Below are positions 8,821 to 17,089 of a DNA stretch of 64,000 bases, in pieces; positions within the stretch are counted from its first letter, which is position 1, and every line of letters begins with the position of its first letter. The stretch is from Pseudomonas sp. GM80 (lineage in GTDB: Bacteria; Pseudomonadota; Gammaproteobacteria; Pseudomonadales; Pseudomonadaceae): the NCBI RefSeq assembly GCF_000282515.1, contig NZ_AKJD01000064.1:16578-80577 (forward strand). The letters are read 5' to 3'. The position numbers and the translations under genes are program-made. The notes beneath the pieces were generated by a model that saw nothing but the letters and a program-made list of their open reading frames with translations, was not told the DNA's origin and searched no databases.

Positions 8821-8913
8821 AGTTTTTTTAGTCAGGCTGTCACGGTTAGGCGCGCATTCTAGCGCCGAATCGCGTGCTCGGCACGCCCGTGCTGCCCGAT
8901 GGCACCGAGCATC

Positions 8914-9001
8914 TGTAGGAGCTGCGGCACGCTGCGATCTTTTGACCTTTTCAGATCAAGATCAAAAGATCGCAGCCTCGTTTCACTCGGCAGCTCCTAC
9001 A
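8914..9001. repeat. REPIN-type palindrome (TGTAGGAGCTGC type, copy 1)
   Basis: Outer arms TGTAGGAGCTGC and GCAGCTCCTACA enclose inner arms GCTGCGATCTTTTGA and TCAAAAGATCGCAGC. The same unit recurs at 13853-13945 in the opposite orientation and at 50155-50244. Confidence 0.85.
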
Positions 9002-9018
9002 GGGGCTGGAGTGGTGGG

Positions 9019-9399
9019 TCAGGCCTTGGCGGCCATGGCGGTGACTTCTACGCGCATGCCTTCAACGGCCAGGGAGGCTACGCCAACGGCGGCGCGTACC
9101 GGCCATGGTTTGGCGAAGAAGCGCTTGTACACTTCGTTGAACGCAGCGCGGTCGGCCATGTTGGTCAGGTAGATGGTCAGGTGCATCACGCGGTCCATCG
9201 AGCTGCCGGCGCGCTCCAGGGCAACCTTCAGCGCTTGCAGCGTGCATTCGCTTTGCAGGGTGATATCGCCCAGTTCCAGGCTGCCATCGGCATGGGTCGG
9301 AATCTGTGTGGACATCATGATCCCGTTGAACGTGGTGACGTCCGAAGAGATGGAGTCCGCGTCCGGATCGGGAGTGAACGTGATGTCTTGGTTGGCCAT
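9019..9399 (-). CDS. RidA-family enamine/imine deaminase-like protein
   Basis: A 126-residue protein of the RidA/YjgF/UK114 family, which hydrolyses reactive enamine/imine intermediates released by PLP enzymes. The family pattern is visible in the C-terminal half: LQALKVALERAGSSMDRVMH, LTIYLTNMADRAAFNEVY, and the ending RAAVGVASLAVEGMRVEVTA. The N-terminal half is somewhat divergent from archetypal RidA, so it may be one of the Rid subfamilies of unknown substrate. It is a single gene, divergent from the hydrolase at 9538. Confidence 0.85.
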   Translation of the reverse strand: MANQDITFTPDPDADSISSDVTTFNGIMMSTQIPTHADGSLELGDITLQSECTLQALKVALERAGSSMDRVMHLTIYLTNMADRAAFNEVYKRFFAKPWPVRAAVGVASLAVEGMRVEVTAMAAKA

Positions 9400-9537
9400 G
9401 GGTGATCCCTTGTGTGAGCGACTAAGAATCGCGCCAGTTTACAGATTCATCACCGACATGGCCCGTTTCGGCAATCGGCACCATACTTTTGCGCGGTATT
9501 GGCAAACGATCTTCTCTTTCCAGACAGGAGCAGGGCC

Positions 9538-10236
9538 ATGAGCAACAAACCGACGATTGTGCTGGTTCACGGATTCTGGGGCGGCGCCGCGCATTGGGGC
9601 AAAGTCATCCTCGAGTTGGCGGGCAAGGGTTACACCGACCTTCACGCTGTGGAAATGCCGCTGACGTCCCTCGCCGACGACGCCGAACGCACGCGCAAAA
9701 TGATCGCGCAACAAAGCGGCCCGGTGCTGCTGGTCGGGCACTCCTACGGTGGCGCCGTGATCACCGAGGCTGGTAACCAGCCGAATGTGATTGGGCTGGT
9801 GTACATCGCCGCGTTTGCCCCGGACGCAGGCGAAAGCCCTGGCGGTCTCACCCAGCAGCATCTGCCGGCCGCAGCGCCCAATCTTGAACCGGACAGCGAC
9901 GGCTTTCTGTGGCTGAAGGCCGATAAATTCCACGAAAGTTTTTGCCAGGATCTGACGGCGGAAGAGGCGCTGGTCATGGCCGTCACCCAGAAGGCGCCGG
10001 TGGCCAGCACCTTTGGCGATCCAATCAGCAATCCCGCCTGGAAGAGCAAGCCGTCGTGGTATCAGATCTCCACGCAAGACCAAATGATCCACCCGGACAA
10101 CCAGCGGCAGATGTCGGCGCGTCTGGGCGCGAAAAAAATCATCACGCTGGACGCCAGTCACGCTTCGCTGGCGTCCCGTGCCGCTGAAGTGGCCGCGTTC
10201 ATCGATGAGGCCGCCACGGCTGCACAGAAGGTCTAG
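9538..10236 (+). CDS. Alpha/beta hydrolase (EstC/salicylate-esterase-like)
   Basis: A 232-residue alpha/beta-hydrolase. The oxyanion segment LVHGFWGGAAHW is near the N-terminus, the nucleophile elbow is GHSYGG, an acidic residue sits in STQDQMI, and the catalytic His is in DASHASL near the C-terminus. I start at ATG 9538 because CAGGAGCAGGGCC stands in front; an in-frame ATG at 9499 adds a tail of no family resemblance. Substrate unknown. The gene converges on the glutathione transferase gene with only 7 bases between their stops. Confidence 0.82.
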   Translation: MSNKPTIVLVHGFWGGAAHWGKVILELAGKGYTDLHAVEMPLTSLADDAERTRKMIAQQSGPVLLVGHSYGGAVITEAGNQPNVIGLVYIAAFAPDAGESPGGLTQQHLPAAAPNLEPDSDGFLWLKADKFHESFCQDLTAEEALVMAVTQKAPVASTFGDPISNPAWKSKPSWYQISTQDQMIHPDNQRQMSARLGAKKIITLDASHASLASRAAEVAAFIDEAATAAQKV

Positions 10237-10243
10237 CGCTTGA

Positions 10244-10855
10244 TCAGACTGGCTGCGTCGCCGCTTCTGCCGACATGGCCGCAAGGACGCTGGGCCGGGC
10301 GGCGATGCGCTGCATGTAGGCAGCAAGCGCAGGCCAGTGTTCGATGTCGATGTTGAACGTCGGCAGCCACGTCAGCACGGTAAACAGATAGGCGTCAGCC
10401 ACCCCGAAGGTGCCCATCAGGTAATCCTGATCAGCGAGCGTGCGGTTGAGGTAGTCCAGGCGCTTGAACAGCTTGTCCTGGAAAATCGTTTTGACCGTGG
10501 GTGGAATCTGCGCATTGAACAGCGGTGCGCTGGCGCCATGAATTTCCGTGCTGATGAAATTCAGATGTTCCTGCAAGCGTGCGCGCTCCCAGGTGCCGTT
10601 TGCCGGAGCCAGCGTGTTGCCGGGGACTTGATCGACGAGGAACTGCACAATCGCCGGGCCCTCCGTCAATACTTCGCCATTGTCCAACTGCAAGGCTGCG
10701 ACGTAACCCTTGGGGTTGATCTCGCGGAAGTCGCGACCATCGGCGGTGCGTTTGCTTTGGTTATTGACGCGAACCAGCTCGAAGGGCAGACCCAGTTCCC
10801 GCAGCACAATGTGCGGCGACAACGAGCAGGTCATCGGGGCGAAATACAGTTTCAT
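10244..10855 (-). CDS. Glutathione S-transferase, beta-class (GstA-like)
   Basis: A 203-residue glutathione transferase. The thioredoxin-like N-terminal domain starts MKLYFAPMTCSLSPHIVLRE with the beta-class Cys10 in place, and shows NPKGYVAAL and LTEGPAIVQFL, the glutathione-binding cis-Pro and Glu-Gly segments. The helical C-terminal domain follows. It is divergent from the LysR gene at 10948 with 92 bases between the starts, which suggests control by that regulator. Confidence 0.88.
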   Translation of the reverse strand: MKLYFAPMTCSLSPHIVLRELGLPFELVRVNNQSKRTADGRDFREINPKGYVAALQLDNGEVLTEGPAIVQFLVDQVPGNTLAPANGTWERARLQEHLNFISTEIHGASAPLFNAQIPPTVKTIFQDKLFKRLDYLNRTLADQDYLMGTFGVADAYLFTVLTWLPTFNIDIEHWPALAAYMQRIAARPSVLAAMSAEAATQPV

Positions 10856-10947
10856 GGCGCTTCCTTGTTGAGGGCAGGCCGTCAGAATCTATTGCCGCCG
10901 CAGGATTCGCAAAGGTCATTTATGCTGCTAGCGTATGACAAAATCTC

Positions 10948-11853
10948 ATGAGTGCGGATTTCTCCATGGTCGCCGGACTGCCTTCTTTGAATGGTTTGCG
11001 AGCTTTTGAATGCGCCGCCCGCCATATGAGTTTTACCAAAGCCGCTGAAGAGTTGAACGTCACGCAAACCGCCATCAGTCATCAGATTAGTCGACTCGAA
11101 GACGAGTTGGGCGTGCAACTGTTTCTGCGGCTCAAGGAGGGGCTGACGCTCAGTGAGCACGGGCAGGCTTATTTGCCCGGCGTTCGCGCCGCGTTTCATG
11201 AACTGCGCTATTCGACGGAGCAATTGTTGGCGTCGTCTAACAACAGCGTGCTGACCATCAATACGTTGGTGTCGGTGGCATCGAAGTGGTTGCTGCCGCG
11301 ACTGCCGTCGTTCCAGCAGGCGTTTGCCGATATCGATGTGCGTGTCAGCGCCTCCACTGACCTGGTGGATTTTCGCAAGGGCGGCATTGATGCGGCAATT
11401 CGTTATGGGCGGGGCGACTGGAAGGGCTTGCGCGCCGATTTTCTGATGTCTGACGAGATTTTTCCGGTGTGCAGCCCGGCATTGCTCAACGGCGCAAAAG
11501 CCTTGAGCGTGCCGGCGGATCTGGCCCATCACACCCTGCTGCAAGTCAGTGGCGTGACCGCTGATGACTGGGGCACTTGGCTCAGTGCAGCTGGTCAGCC
11601 CGCACAATTGGCCGCTGGACCTCGGTTGACTTTCGACCTGGCGATGATGGCGGTGCAGGCTGCGATTGACGGGCAGGGCGTGTGTATCGGGCGTTCGACC
11701 TATGTGGATGATGACCTGCGCGCAGGTCGTCTGGTGGCGCCGTTTGATCTGCGCTTGCAAGACGATCTGGGCTTCTATCTGGTAACACCCCGTGAAACCG
11801 CAGAGACGAAAAAGATCGTGGCTTTCAGGACTTGGCTGTTGGCGCAGCGGTAA
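10948..11853 (+). CDS. LysR-family regulator (GcvA-like)
   Basis: The 301-residue product has the N-terminal helix-turn-helix LNGLRAFECAARHMSFTKAA followed by LNVTQTAISHQISRLEDELG and LFLRLKEGLTLSEHG, then a type-2 periplasmic-binding-like domain with WLLPRLPSF. It resembles GcvA-group regulators. The divergent glutathione transferase gene is the likely target. A second in-frame ATG at 10966 is also possible as the start. Confidence 0.88.
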   Translation: MSADFSMVAGLPSLNGLRAFECAARHMSFTKAAEELNVTQTAISHQISRLEDELGVQLFLRLKEGLTLSEHGQAYLPGVRAAFHELRYSTEQLLASSNNSVLTINTLVSVASKWLLPRLPSFQQAFADIDVRVSASTDLVDFRKGGIDAAIRYGRGDWKGLRADFLMSDEIFPVCSPALLNGAKALSVPADLAHHTLLQVSGVTADDWGTWLSAAGQPAQLAAGPRLTFDLAMMAVQAAIDGQGVCIGRSTYVDDDLRAGRLVAPFDLRLQDDLGFYLVTPRETAETKKIVAFRTWLLAQR

Positions 11854-11988
11854 AACAGCGGGGCTTCTGTATAAGCGGGTGAACAAGCAGTTCCAAACCT
11901 TCAGTGCGGTAGGTTGATTGCACGGGTGACTCGCAGATGGCACCAGCGTCTATGCAACTCTGTGGTTCAGAAGTAATAAGGACATTAC

Positions 11989-12222
11989 GTGTTTCGAACA
12001 GCCATTCTGCTGGCCCTGATCAATTTGAGCGGTTGCGCCGCGACCGCCACGCGCATGGATTACATCCATCGATGCCCCTACATCGGCGTTCGCTTTGATT
12101 GGTGGCTAGTTGAAATTTCCAACGGCACAGTGATTCCCTTTGTTCTAATCGACGCGCCGTTTTCCTTGGTAGTCGATACGCTGTTTTATCCGTTCGAGTA
12201 TCAGTACAGTTGCAATCTCTGA
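11989..12222 (+). CDS. Small YceK/YidQ-like lipoprotein, copy 1
   Basis: A 77-residue lipoprotein starting at GTG with an AAGGAC ribosome site 5 bases before it. The lipobox LSGC puts the lipidated Cys at residue 16. The C-terminal half (IPFVLIDAPFSLVVDTLFYP) matches the YceK/YidQ family of small outer-envelope lipoproteins of unknown role. A paralogue with the same upstream sequence (AGTAATAAGGA, then TTACGTG) lies at 13107. Confidence 0.8.
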   Translation: MFRTAILLALINLSGCAATATRMDYIHRCPYIGVRFDWWLVEISNGTVIPFVLIDAPFSLVVDTLFYPFEYQYSCNL

Positions 12223-12237
12223 ACGCATCGCACGGGC

Positions 12238-12447
12238 TTAATGCAGCGTGACAACCCTGCGACTCTCGCCAATGCGGATTCTGTCGAGCGCCCGGTTCAA
12301 TGCATCAAGGGCGTCGAGCAGTGATTTGGCTTCGGCTTCACGACCGTCGCCCCAAAGACGTTCGGCCATTTTGTTCAAGGCCTGGATGGAGCGCTCTATG
12401 TCAGCCGCCGTGGCGGCCTCTTTACTGACGGGCTGTTTCTTCGTCAT
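12238..12447 (-). CDS. Small hypothetical protein
   Basis: A 69-residue, helix-rich charged protein (IERSIQALNKMAERLW, LLDALDALNRALDRIR). A good AAGGA site precedes the ATG by 7 bases. I do not recognise a family. It is convergent with the lipoprotein gene at 11989 and divergent from the NADAR gene at 12493. Confidence 0.65.
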   Translation of the reverse strand: MTKKQPVSKEAATAADIERSIQALNKMAERLWGDGREAEAKSLLDALDALNRALDRIRIGESRRVVTLH

Positions 12448-12492
12448 TCGTGAATCCTTCTTACATCAACACTAGTCGCCGAGGAGGCATCA

Positions 12493-13038
12493 TTGCACGA
12501 CTCTAAATATCTGGACGATCTTTGCAGCCGGTTCAATGCGGGAGAACCCCTGGAGTTTGTTTTTTTCTGGGGCCACCAACGCAGTAAAAAAGGCGTCAGC
12601 GCTTCGTGTTTCAGCCAATGGTACGAAGCCGAATTCACCGTCGACGGGCAACGCTACCTGACCGCCGAGCATTTCATGATGGCTGAGAAAGCCGCGCTGT
12701 TTGGTGACGAGGACATTCGCGCGCAAGTACTGCAGGCGCCGACGCCCAATGCCGCCAAAGCTCTGGGTCGCAAAGTGCGCGGGTTCAACGAGCAAGATTG
12801 GCTGCAACAGCGTTATGCGATTGTCGTGCGGGCCAACCGTGCGAAGTTTGCGCAAAACCCTGAGTTGAATGCGTTTCTCAAGGACACGGGTTCACGGATT
12901 ATTGTCGAGGCCAGCCCGGTTGACAGCATTTGGGGCATCGGCCTGACCAAGGACGATGAACAGGCCAATGATCCTAATCGGTGGAAGGGGCTGAACTTGC
13001 TCGGGTTTGCACTTATGCAAGTGCGTGACGAGAACTGA
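12493..13038 (+). CDS. NADAR-family protein (YbiA-like)
   Basis: A 181-residue NADAR (NAD- and ADP-ribose-associated) protein. The conserved core is present: FFWGH, FSQWYEAEFTVDG, YLTAEHFMMAEKAALFGD, LGRKVRGFNEQDW and DSIWGIGL. Members of the family act as N-glycosidases on riboflavin-pathway intermediates or remove ADP-ribose from nucleic acids. The start is TTG at 12493, chosen because a perfect GAGGAGG lies 5 bases upstream and no ATG fits. It stands between two paralogous lipoprotein genes. Confidence 0.85.
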   Translation: MHDSKYLDDLCSRFNAGEPLEFVFFWGHQRSKKGVSASCFSQWYEAEFTVDGQRYLTAEHFMMAEKAALFGDEDIRAQVLQAPTPNAAKALGRKVRGFNEQDWLQQRYAIVVRANRAKFAQNPELNAFLKDTGSRIIVEASPVDSIWGIGLTKDDEQANDPNRWKGLNLLGFALMQVRDEN

Positions 13039-13106
13039 TCGGTCAGGTGACTTGCCGCTTGCAGTAGCGTCTACAGCCAACACACTGGAAGTAATAAGGA
13101 AGTTAC

Positions 13107-13316
13107 GTGCTAAGGAAGTTCTTGTTGATTGTGGCCATCTCGCAATTGAGTGGCTGCGCATGGATAGCTGCCAATGCCCTCAGTCCCATTACCTGCTTCA
13201 ACGGCACGAAAGCCGAGTTCGAAGACATGATGCCCTTGGTAGGGCCGCTGATTATTATCGACTTGCCCTTTACCCTGGTGGCCGACACGCTTTCGGTGCC
13301 GGCGTGTTTGATGTAG
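13107..13316 (+). CDS. Small YceK/YidQ-like lipoprotein, copy 2
   Basis: A 69-residue paralogue of the lipoprotein at 11989. It has the lipobox LSGC, and the C-terminal block LIIIDLPFTLVADTLSVP parallels FVLIDAPFSLVVDTLFYP of copy 1. The GTG start and the upstream AGTAATAAGGA are shared, so promoter-proximal DNA was duplicated together with the gene. Confidence 0.78.
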   Translation: MLRKFLLIVAISQLSGCAWIAANALSPITCFNGTKAEFEDMMPLVGPLIIIDLPFTLVADTLSVPACLM

Positions 13317-13331
13317 GCCTGCTCTGGCGGG

Positions 13332-13694
13332 TTACGCGTCCGGTGGCACATCGTCCACGGTGATCGGGTCACCTTTATGTAACGCAGAACATTGGGCGGA
13401 ATTGTAGATGCCAACGAGCACCACGTCCTGATCGTGTCTGGACATTGATTTCAGATTCCACTTGGCCTTGATTTCGTCGTGCATCTGCTTTGTTTCGGCC
13501 ACTGATGGCTTGTAACCGCTCTTGGCCGATGCCCAATTGGCGTGGTCAGCGATCACGTCAATCATCTGCGGCTTTCCCACCAACTTGGCGGTCATTGAGC
13601 ACTCGAGGATATTTTTTATTTCCTGTTTGCCGGCATCATCCGAACACGCAGTGAGTAAACCTGCCGAGGCCAGGACGATAAGTAGTCTTTTCAT
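13332..13694 (-). CDS. Hypothetical lipoprotein
   Basis: A 120-residue protein with a lipoprotein signal peptide (MKRLLIVLASAGLLTAC) and a soluble remainder containing two further cysteines (ILECSM and SAQCSAL) that could form a disulfide. I do not recognise the family. It converges on the lipoprotein gene at 13107. Confidence 0.72.
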   Translation of the reverse strand: MKRLLIVLASAGLLTACSDDAGKQEIKNILECSMTAKLVGKPQMIDVIADHANWASAKSGYKPSVAETKQMHDEIKAKWNLKSMSRHDQDVVLVGIYNSAQCSALHKGDPITVDDVPPDA

Positions 13695-13852
13695 GCGGGT
13701 CTTCCTTGAGAGGTGGACAGGATGGCGTTACCGTCCTGCTGGCTTAGTCGCGTTGGGTATCGGCGTGTTGTCGTCGAACTTGATTTTGCGGGTTGAAAAA
13801 TCATCCCCATTGCCTTCAGCTCATTGCCGAACGACGCGAAGATTCATTTCTT

Positions 13853-13945
13853 TGTAGGAGCTGTCGAGTAAAACGAGGCTGCGATCTTTTGATCTGGTCT
13901 TTAAAGATCAACGTCAAAAGATCGCAGCGTGCCGCAGCTCCTACA
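13853..13945. repeat. REPIN-type palindrome (TGTAGGAGCTGC type, copy 2, inverted)
   Basis: Same unit as at 8914-9001 in reverse order: the arm carrying the CGAG...ACGAGGCTGCGATC insert is on the left and the GCGTGCCGCAGC arm on the right. It fills much of the 357-base gap 13695-14051, in which I see nothing else. Confidence 0.82.
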
Positions 13946-14051
13946 GGTGGGCGAGTACGTCATTCCAGGCCTTGACGACGGAAACCGTCCGGTGCGGTGA
14001 AAAGGCGTTTTACGTTAAGCTGCGGACTTTATCAGCAAAGGGAGTTGAGTC

Positions 14052-14297
14052 ATGTTCGCGCGAATCATTGTCGGTGTTTTGATCGGCCTGGCAGCCGGTC
14101 TGTTTCTGAGTGGAAAGTTTACCTTCGAGGAAAAGACGCATCAGATCATCAAGGTTTTTATCGCCATTGTTGCCATCGCCTTTATCGCTTCTTCTTTCAT
14201 GTTCGGCGCAATGTTCGGGGTGCTGGCGGTAATCGAGATTGCCGGTGGTTACTTTGCGTACACCAAGTTGGCGCAAGGGCGCATAGAGAAGTCGTGA
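14052..14297 (+). CDS. Small integral membrane protein
   Basis: An 81-residue protein with two or three hydrophobic segments (residues 3-20 and about 34-70, IIKVFIAIVAIAFIASSFMF) and a charged C-terminus. GGGAG lies 8 bases before the ATG. The family is not recognised. Confidence 0.68.
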   Translation: MFARIIVGVLIGLAAGLFLSGKFTFEEKTHQIIKVFIAIVAIAFIASSFMFGAMFGVLAVIEIAGGYFAYTKLAQGRIEKS

Positions 14298-14370
14298 AGT
14301 CTCTTGGGCCGCAAGCTGGCGAACATCAGCGATGCTACAGTTCTACCTCCAATAGCGAAGGAATCGCACA

Positions 14371-14523
14371 ATGGCAGTGAAAACGTTTGTCTTCCGCCTG
14401 AAAACCAAGAGCGGCAACGGCATGAGTAATGTGCTGCAGAACGGCACCGATCAGAGAGACGCTGAGCGCAAAATCCTCGAGAAATATCCCGGCGCAACCA
14501 TTCGCGAAGTCCGCCAGCAGTGA
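14371..14523 (+). CDS. Short conserved-looking protein, 50 residues
   Basis: The frame encodes MAVKTFVFRLKTKSG...ATIREVRQQ. A GCGAAGGAA sequence precedes the ATG and a strong terminator begins 5 bases after the stop, both of which argue for a real gene despite the small size. It reads like a small soluble alpha/beta protein. Function unknown. Confidence 0.65.
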   Translation: MAVKTFVFRLKTKSGNGMSNVLQNGTDQRDAERKILEKYPGATIREVRQQ

Positions 14524-14527
14524 TGAT

Positions 14528-14553
14528 AAAGCCCAGCCACTGGCTGGGCTTTA
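14528..14553 (+). terminator. Rho-independent terminator
   Basis: The stem AGCCCAGCC / GGCTGGGCT with loop ACT is followed by TTAT, directly after the 50-residue gene. Confidence 0.75.
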
Positions 14554-14708
14554 TCGTTTGTACTAGGTCGATGCGACATTCCCCGCTGTCTGTTGCGTAG
14601 CGGTACACATCAATAAAAAACAAAGCAGCACCGCACTGCGTCTCGCCTCATCGTGACGTATCCACTCAGTGCAAAGGGTCACGGCGCTACAATCGTTTCC
14701 TTTTTTCC

Positions 14709-15356
14709 ATGGATTGGCAGATGAAAAGCCTGGAAGACTTGATAGACAACCACGACAGCGCCTTACCGCTCGTGAAAGACATGTTGGCCGAAGCCACCCG
14801 CGATCATCAGTTGCTGCCGCCGTCCGCCGATAACGCAAGAGTATTGTTCGCGCTGCAGGTCACGACGAGATCAACGTTGGGCGCCATTGCTTACGAGACG
14901 GGCGGTTTATTGATCGACCATGGATGGTTGCGCGTACTGGGTTCCGGGCATCGGCAATTATCGCGCAATCTCGCAGACTGGAACGATGGCCGTGGGCAAG
15001 GGTATTTGCTGGTCGCCGATGATGCCGTTGGCGGGTTCTTTGCCATCAATGGTGGCGGGCTGGGTGATGACGTGGGCGCGATGTATTACTGGGCTCCCGA
15101 CACCTTGCAGTGGGAACCGTTGGAGATCGGTTACAGCGACTTTCTTGGCTGGGCCTTGAGCGAGCGCATTGCCGACTTCTACGACGGTTTGCGTTGGACG
15201 GGCTGGCAGGATGACTTGCAGGCACTGAGCGCCGATCAATGTTTTTCCTTTTTCCCGTTTCTTTGGACGCAGGAAGGCTCTATCGAAAAGAGCCGTCGTA
15301 CGAGGGTCGATGTCATTGAGCAGTTTGAAATGAATGTCGCAGCGAAAGAGGGTTGA
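14709..15356 (+). CDS. DUF2625-family protein
   Basis: A 215-residue protein of the DUF2625 family (E. coli YbcY/PhnB-neighbour type of unknown role). Characteristic stretches are GLLIDHGWLRVLGSG, GGFFAINGGGLG, MYYWAPDTLQWEPL and a C-terminal FSFFPFLW. No signal peptide. The true start may be the internal ATG at 14721 (MKSLEDLI). It stands alone. Confidence 0.75.
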   Translation: MDWQMKSLEDLIDNHDSALPLVKDMLAEATRDHQLLPPSADNARVLFALQVTTRSTLGAIAYETGGLLIDHGWLRVLGSGHRQLSRNLADWNDGRGQGYLLVADDAVGGFFAINGGGLGDDVGAMYYWAPDTLQWEPLEIGYSDFLGWALSERIADFYDGLRWTGWQDDLQALSADQCFSFFPFLWTQEGSIEKSRRTRVDVIEQFEMNVAAKEG

Positions 15357-15727
15357 AATCAGCCTGGTGCAAAGACCTTTCCTGAAACGGCATGGTTGGT
15401 GTTCTTTCCGACTATCAGCCTGATCGTATCGACAGTTTCGTCGAGTTCCGAACGCCTGATTCTCTATCGGCCCATGAAGCTTTTTGTCATGGGCCGTTTT
15501 TGTTGGGCGGCTCGCAAGCCCACTGTCTACTCCCGCCCCTGTCTGCCAATCCCCCCTTCAAAAAACACCTCATAAAAAAAACCGATACCTGCTTAAGGAT
15601 TTCCCAGAGGCGGGGCAGGCACGTGCGGCCTTAGAGTCACGCCAACGCTCGACAGGCGTTGCCTGTCTACTGACTGCCTCAATGCCTCAGTCTGTCGGGC
15701 ACTTCACAACAATAAGAAGGTGCAAGC
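15357..15727. other. Intergenic gap upstream of galT
   Basis: No gene is supported. It contains a terminator-like hairpin (15468-15502) and the region from about 15540 to 15720 that must hold the galT promoter and any GalR-binding site. Confidence 0.5.
15468..15502 (+). terminator. Rho-independent terminator
   Basis: The 10-bp stem CGGCCCATGA / TCATGGGCCG is followed by TTTTTGTT. It separates the DUF2625 gene from the gallate cluster. Confidence 0.75.
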
Positions 15728-17065
15728 ATGCGTAACGAAACGGTCGACATCAAGGCGTGGATCGACAACCGGCCGGTTGGCCGCTATCAGTGGCTGATCA
15801 TGGGGCTGTGTTTTTTCATTGTGCTTTTCGATGGCTTCGACGTGGCAGTGATGGGCTTTATCGCACCTTCGCTGATCCAGGAATGGGGCCTGTCGAAAGC
15901 GGCGTTCGGCCCGGTGATGAGCGCCGGTATGGTTGGACTGGCGATCGGCGCCCTGACCGCCGGCCCTTACGCCGATCGGCTCGGCCGTAAAAAGGTACTG
16001 CTGACGGCAGTGACTGGCTTCAGCGTGTTGAGCCTGCTCTGCGCTTTCGCTCGCAATCCTTACGAACTGGCAGCCCTGCGCTTGCTTACCGGCGTGGCAT
16101 TGGGGGCGGCATTGCCCAACACCACCACGTTGCTTGCCGAATATTTGCCGCAGCGTAATCGGTCGTTGTTCATCACGATCATGTTCACCGGTTTCAACAT
16201 GGGCTCGGGATTAGGCGGGTTTCTCGCGGCGTGGCTGATTCCCCATCACGGCTGGCAGTCGGTGTTGCTCGCTGGCGGGATGCTGCCGATGTTGCTGCTG
16301 CCGCTGATGTGGTTGCTGTTGCCGGAGTCGGCGCGTTTTCTGGCTGCGCGCAATGCCCCCGCCAGCCAGATCGCCAAGGTATTGAACAAGCTGGGCGGTA
16401 CGTTCAGCGCGGCGACGACATTCGTTATCGCCGAACCGCAGGCACAACAGAAAGCCCCGCTGCGGTTGTTGTTCACCGAGCAATATCGCTTTGGCACGCT
16501 CGCGCTGTGGGCGACGTACTTCATGGGTTTGCTGGTGATCTACCTGACCATGGGCTGGATGCCGACCCTGCTGCGCGAAGGCGGTCTGTCCATTGAACGC
16601 GCCGCGACCATCACCGGCCTGTTCCAGATTGGCGGCACCGTCGGTGCCATTGTGGTTGGCTGGGCGATGGATCGACGCAATCCGAATGCGGTGATTGCTA
16701 CGTCTTATGCGTTGGGCGGCGCTTTCATCCTGCTGCTGGGTGCGTTCAGCCTCGAATCCAGCCTGCTGGCGTTCGGTGTGGTAGCCGCAGGTTTCTGCAT
16801 GAGCGGAGCGCAAACCGGCCTCAATGCATTCGCGCCGGGCTACTACCCGACGGACTGTCGTGCCACCGGCGTCAGCTGGATGCTGGGTATCGGTCGCTTC
16901 GGGGCTATCTTTGGTTCACTCATCGGTGGTGCGGTGCTCAGCCTCGGGCTGGGTTTGCCGCTGCTGTTCGCGCTGTTGAGTGTGCCGGCCTTTATCGCCG
17001 CACTGGCGATCCTGGCCAACGGTCATGCACGGCGCCGAGTCAATCGGGCCTTGCTGGCGCATTAA
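15728..17065 (+). CDS. galT: Gallate MFS transporter (aromatic acid:H+ symporter family)
   Basis: A 445-residue major-facilitator protein with about 12 membrane segments. The aromatic acid symporter (PcaK/BenK) signatures are present: LFDGFDVAVMGFIAPSL in helix 1, and GPYADRLGRKKVLL in the loop between helices 2 and 3. It is the first gene of galT-galA-galP, 24 bases before the gallate dioxygenase gene. The same order is known from P. putida KT2440, where it imports gallate. Confidence 0.9.
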   Translation: MRNETVDIKAWIDNRPVGRYQWLIMGLCFFIVLFDGFDVAVMGFIAPSLIQEWGLSKAAFGPVMSAGMVGLAIGALTAGPYADRLGRKKVLLTAVTGFSVLSLLCAFARNPYELAALRLLTGVALGAALPNTTTLLAEYLPQRNRSLFITIMFTGFNMGSGLGGFLAAWLIPHHGWQSVLLAGGMLPMLLLPLMWLLLPESARFLAARNAPASQIAKVLNKLGGTFSAATTFVIAEPQAQQKAPLRLLFTEQYRFGTLALWATYFMGLLVIYLTMGWMPTLLREGGLSIERAATITGLFQIGGTVGAIVVGWAMDRRNPNAVIATSYALGGAFILLLGAFSLESSLLAFGVVAAGFCMSGAQTGLNAFAPGYYPTDCRATGVSWMLGIGRFGAIFGSLIGGAVLSLGLGLPLLFALLSVPAFIAALAILANGHARRRVNRALLAH

Positions 17066-17089
17066 TCTTTTTCGACAAAGGAACTCGTT

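Noticed and set aside
6691..8862. Long open frame on the plus strand (723 codons) opposite the rlhA gene
   Set aside because: It is the antisense shadow of a GC-rich U32-family gene; the minus-strand product has clear family motifs and the plus-strand one none.
13793..13975. 60-codon plus-strand frame across the REPIN at 13853
   Set aside because: It consists mostly of REPIN sequence, which is non-coding.
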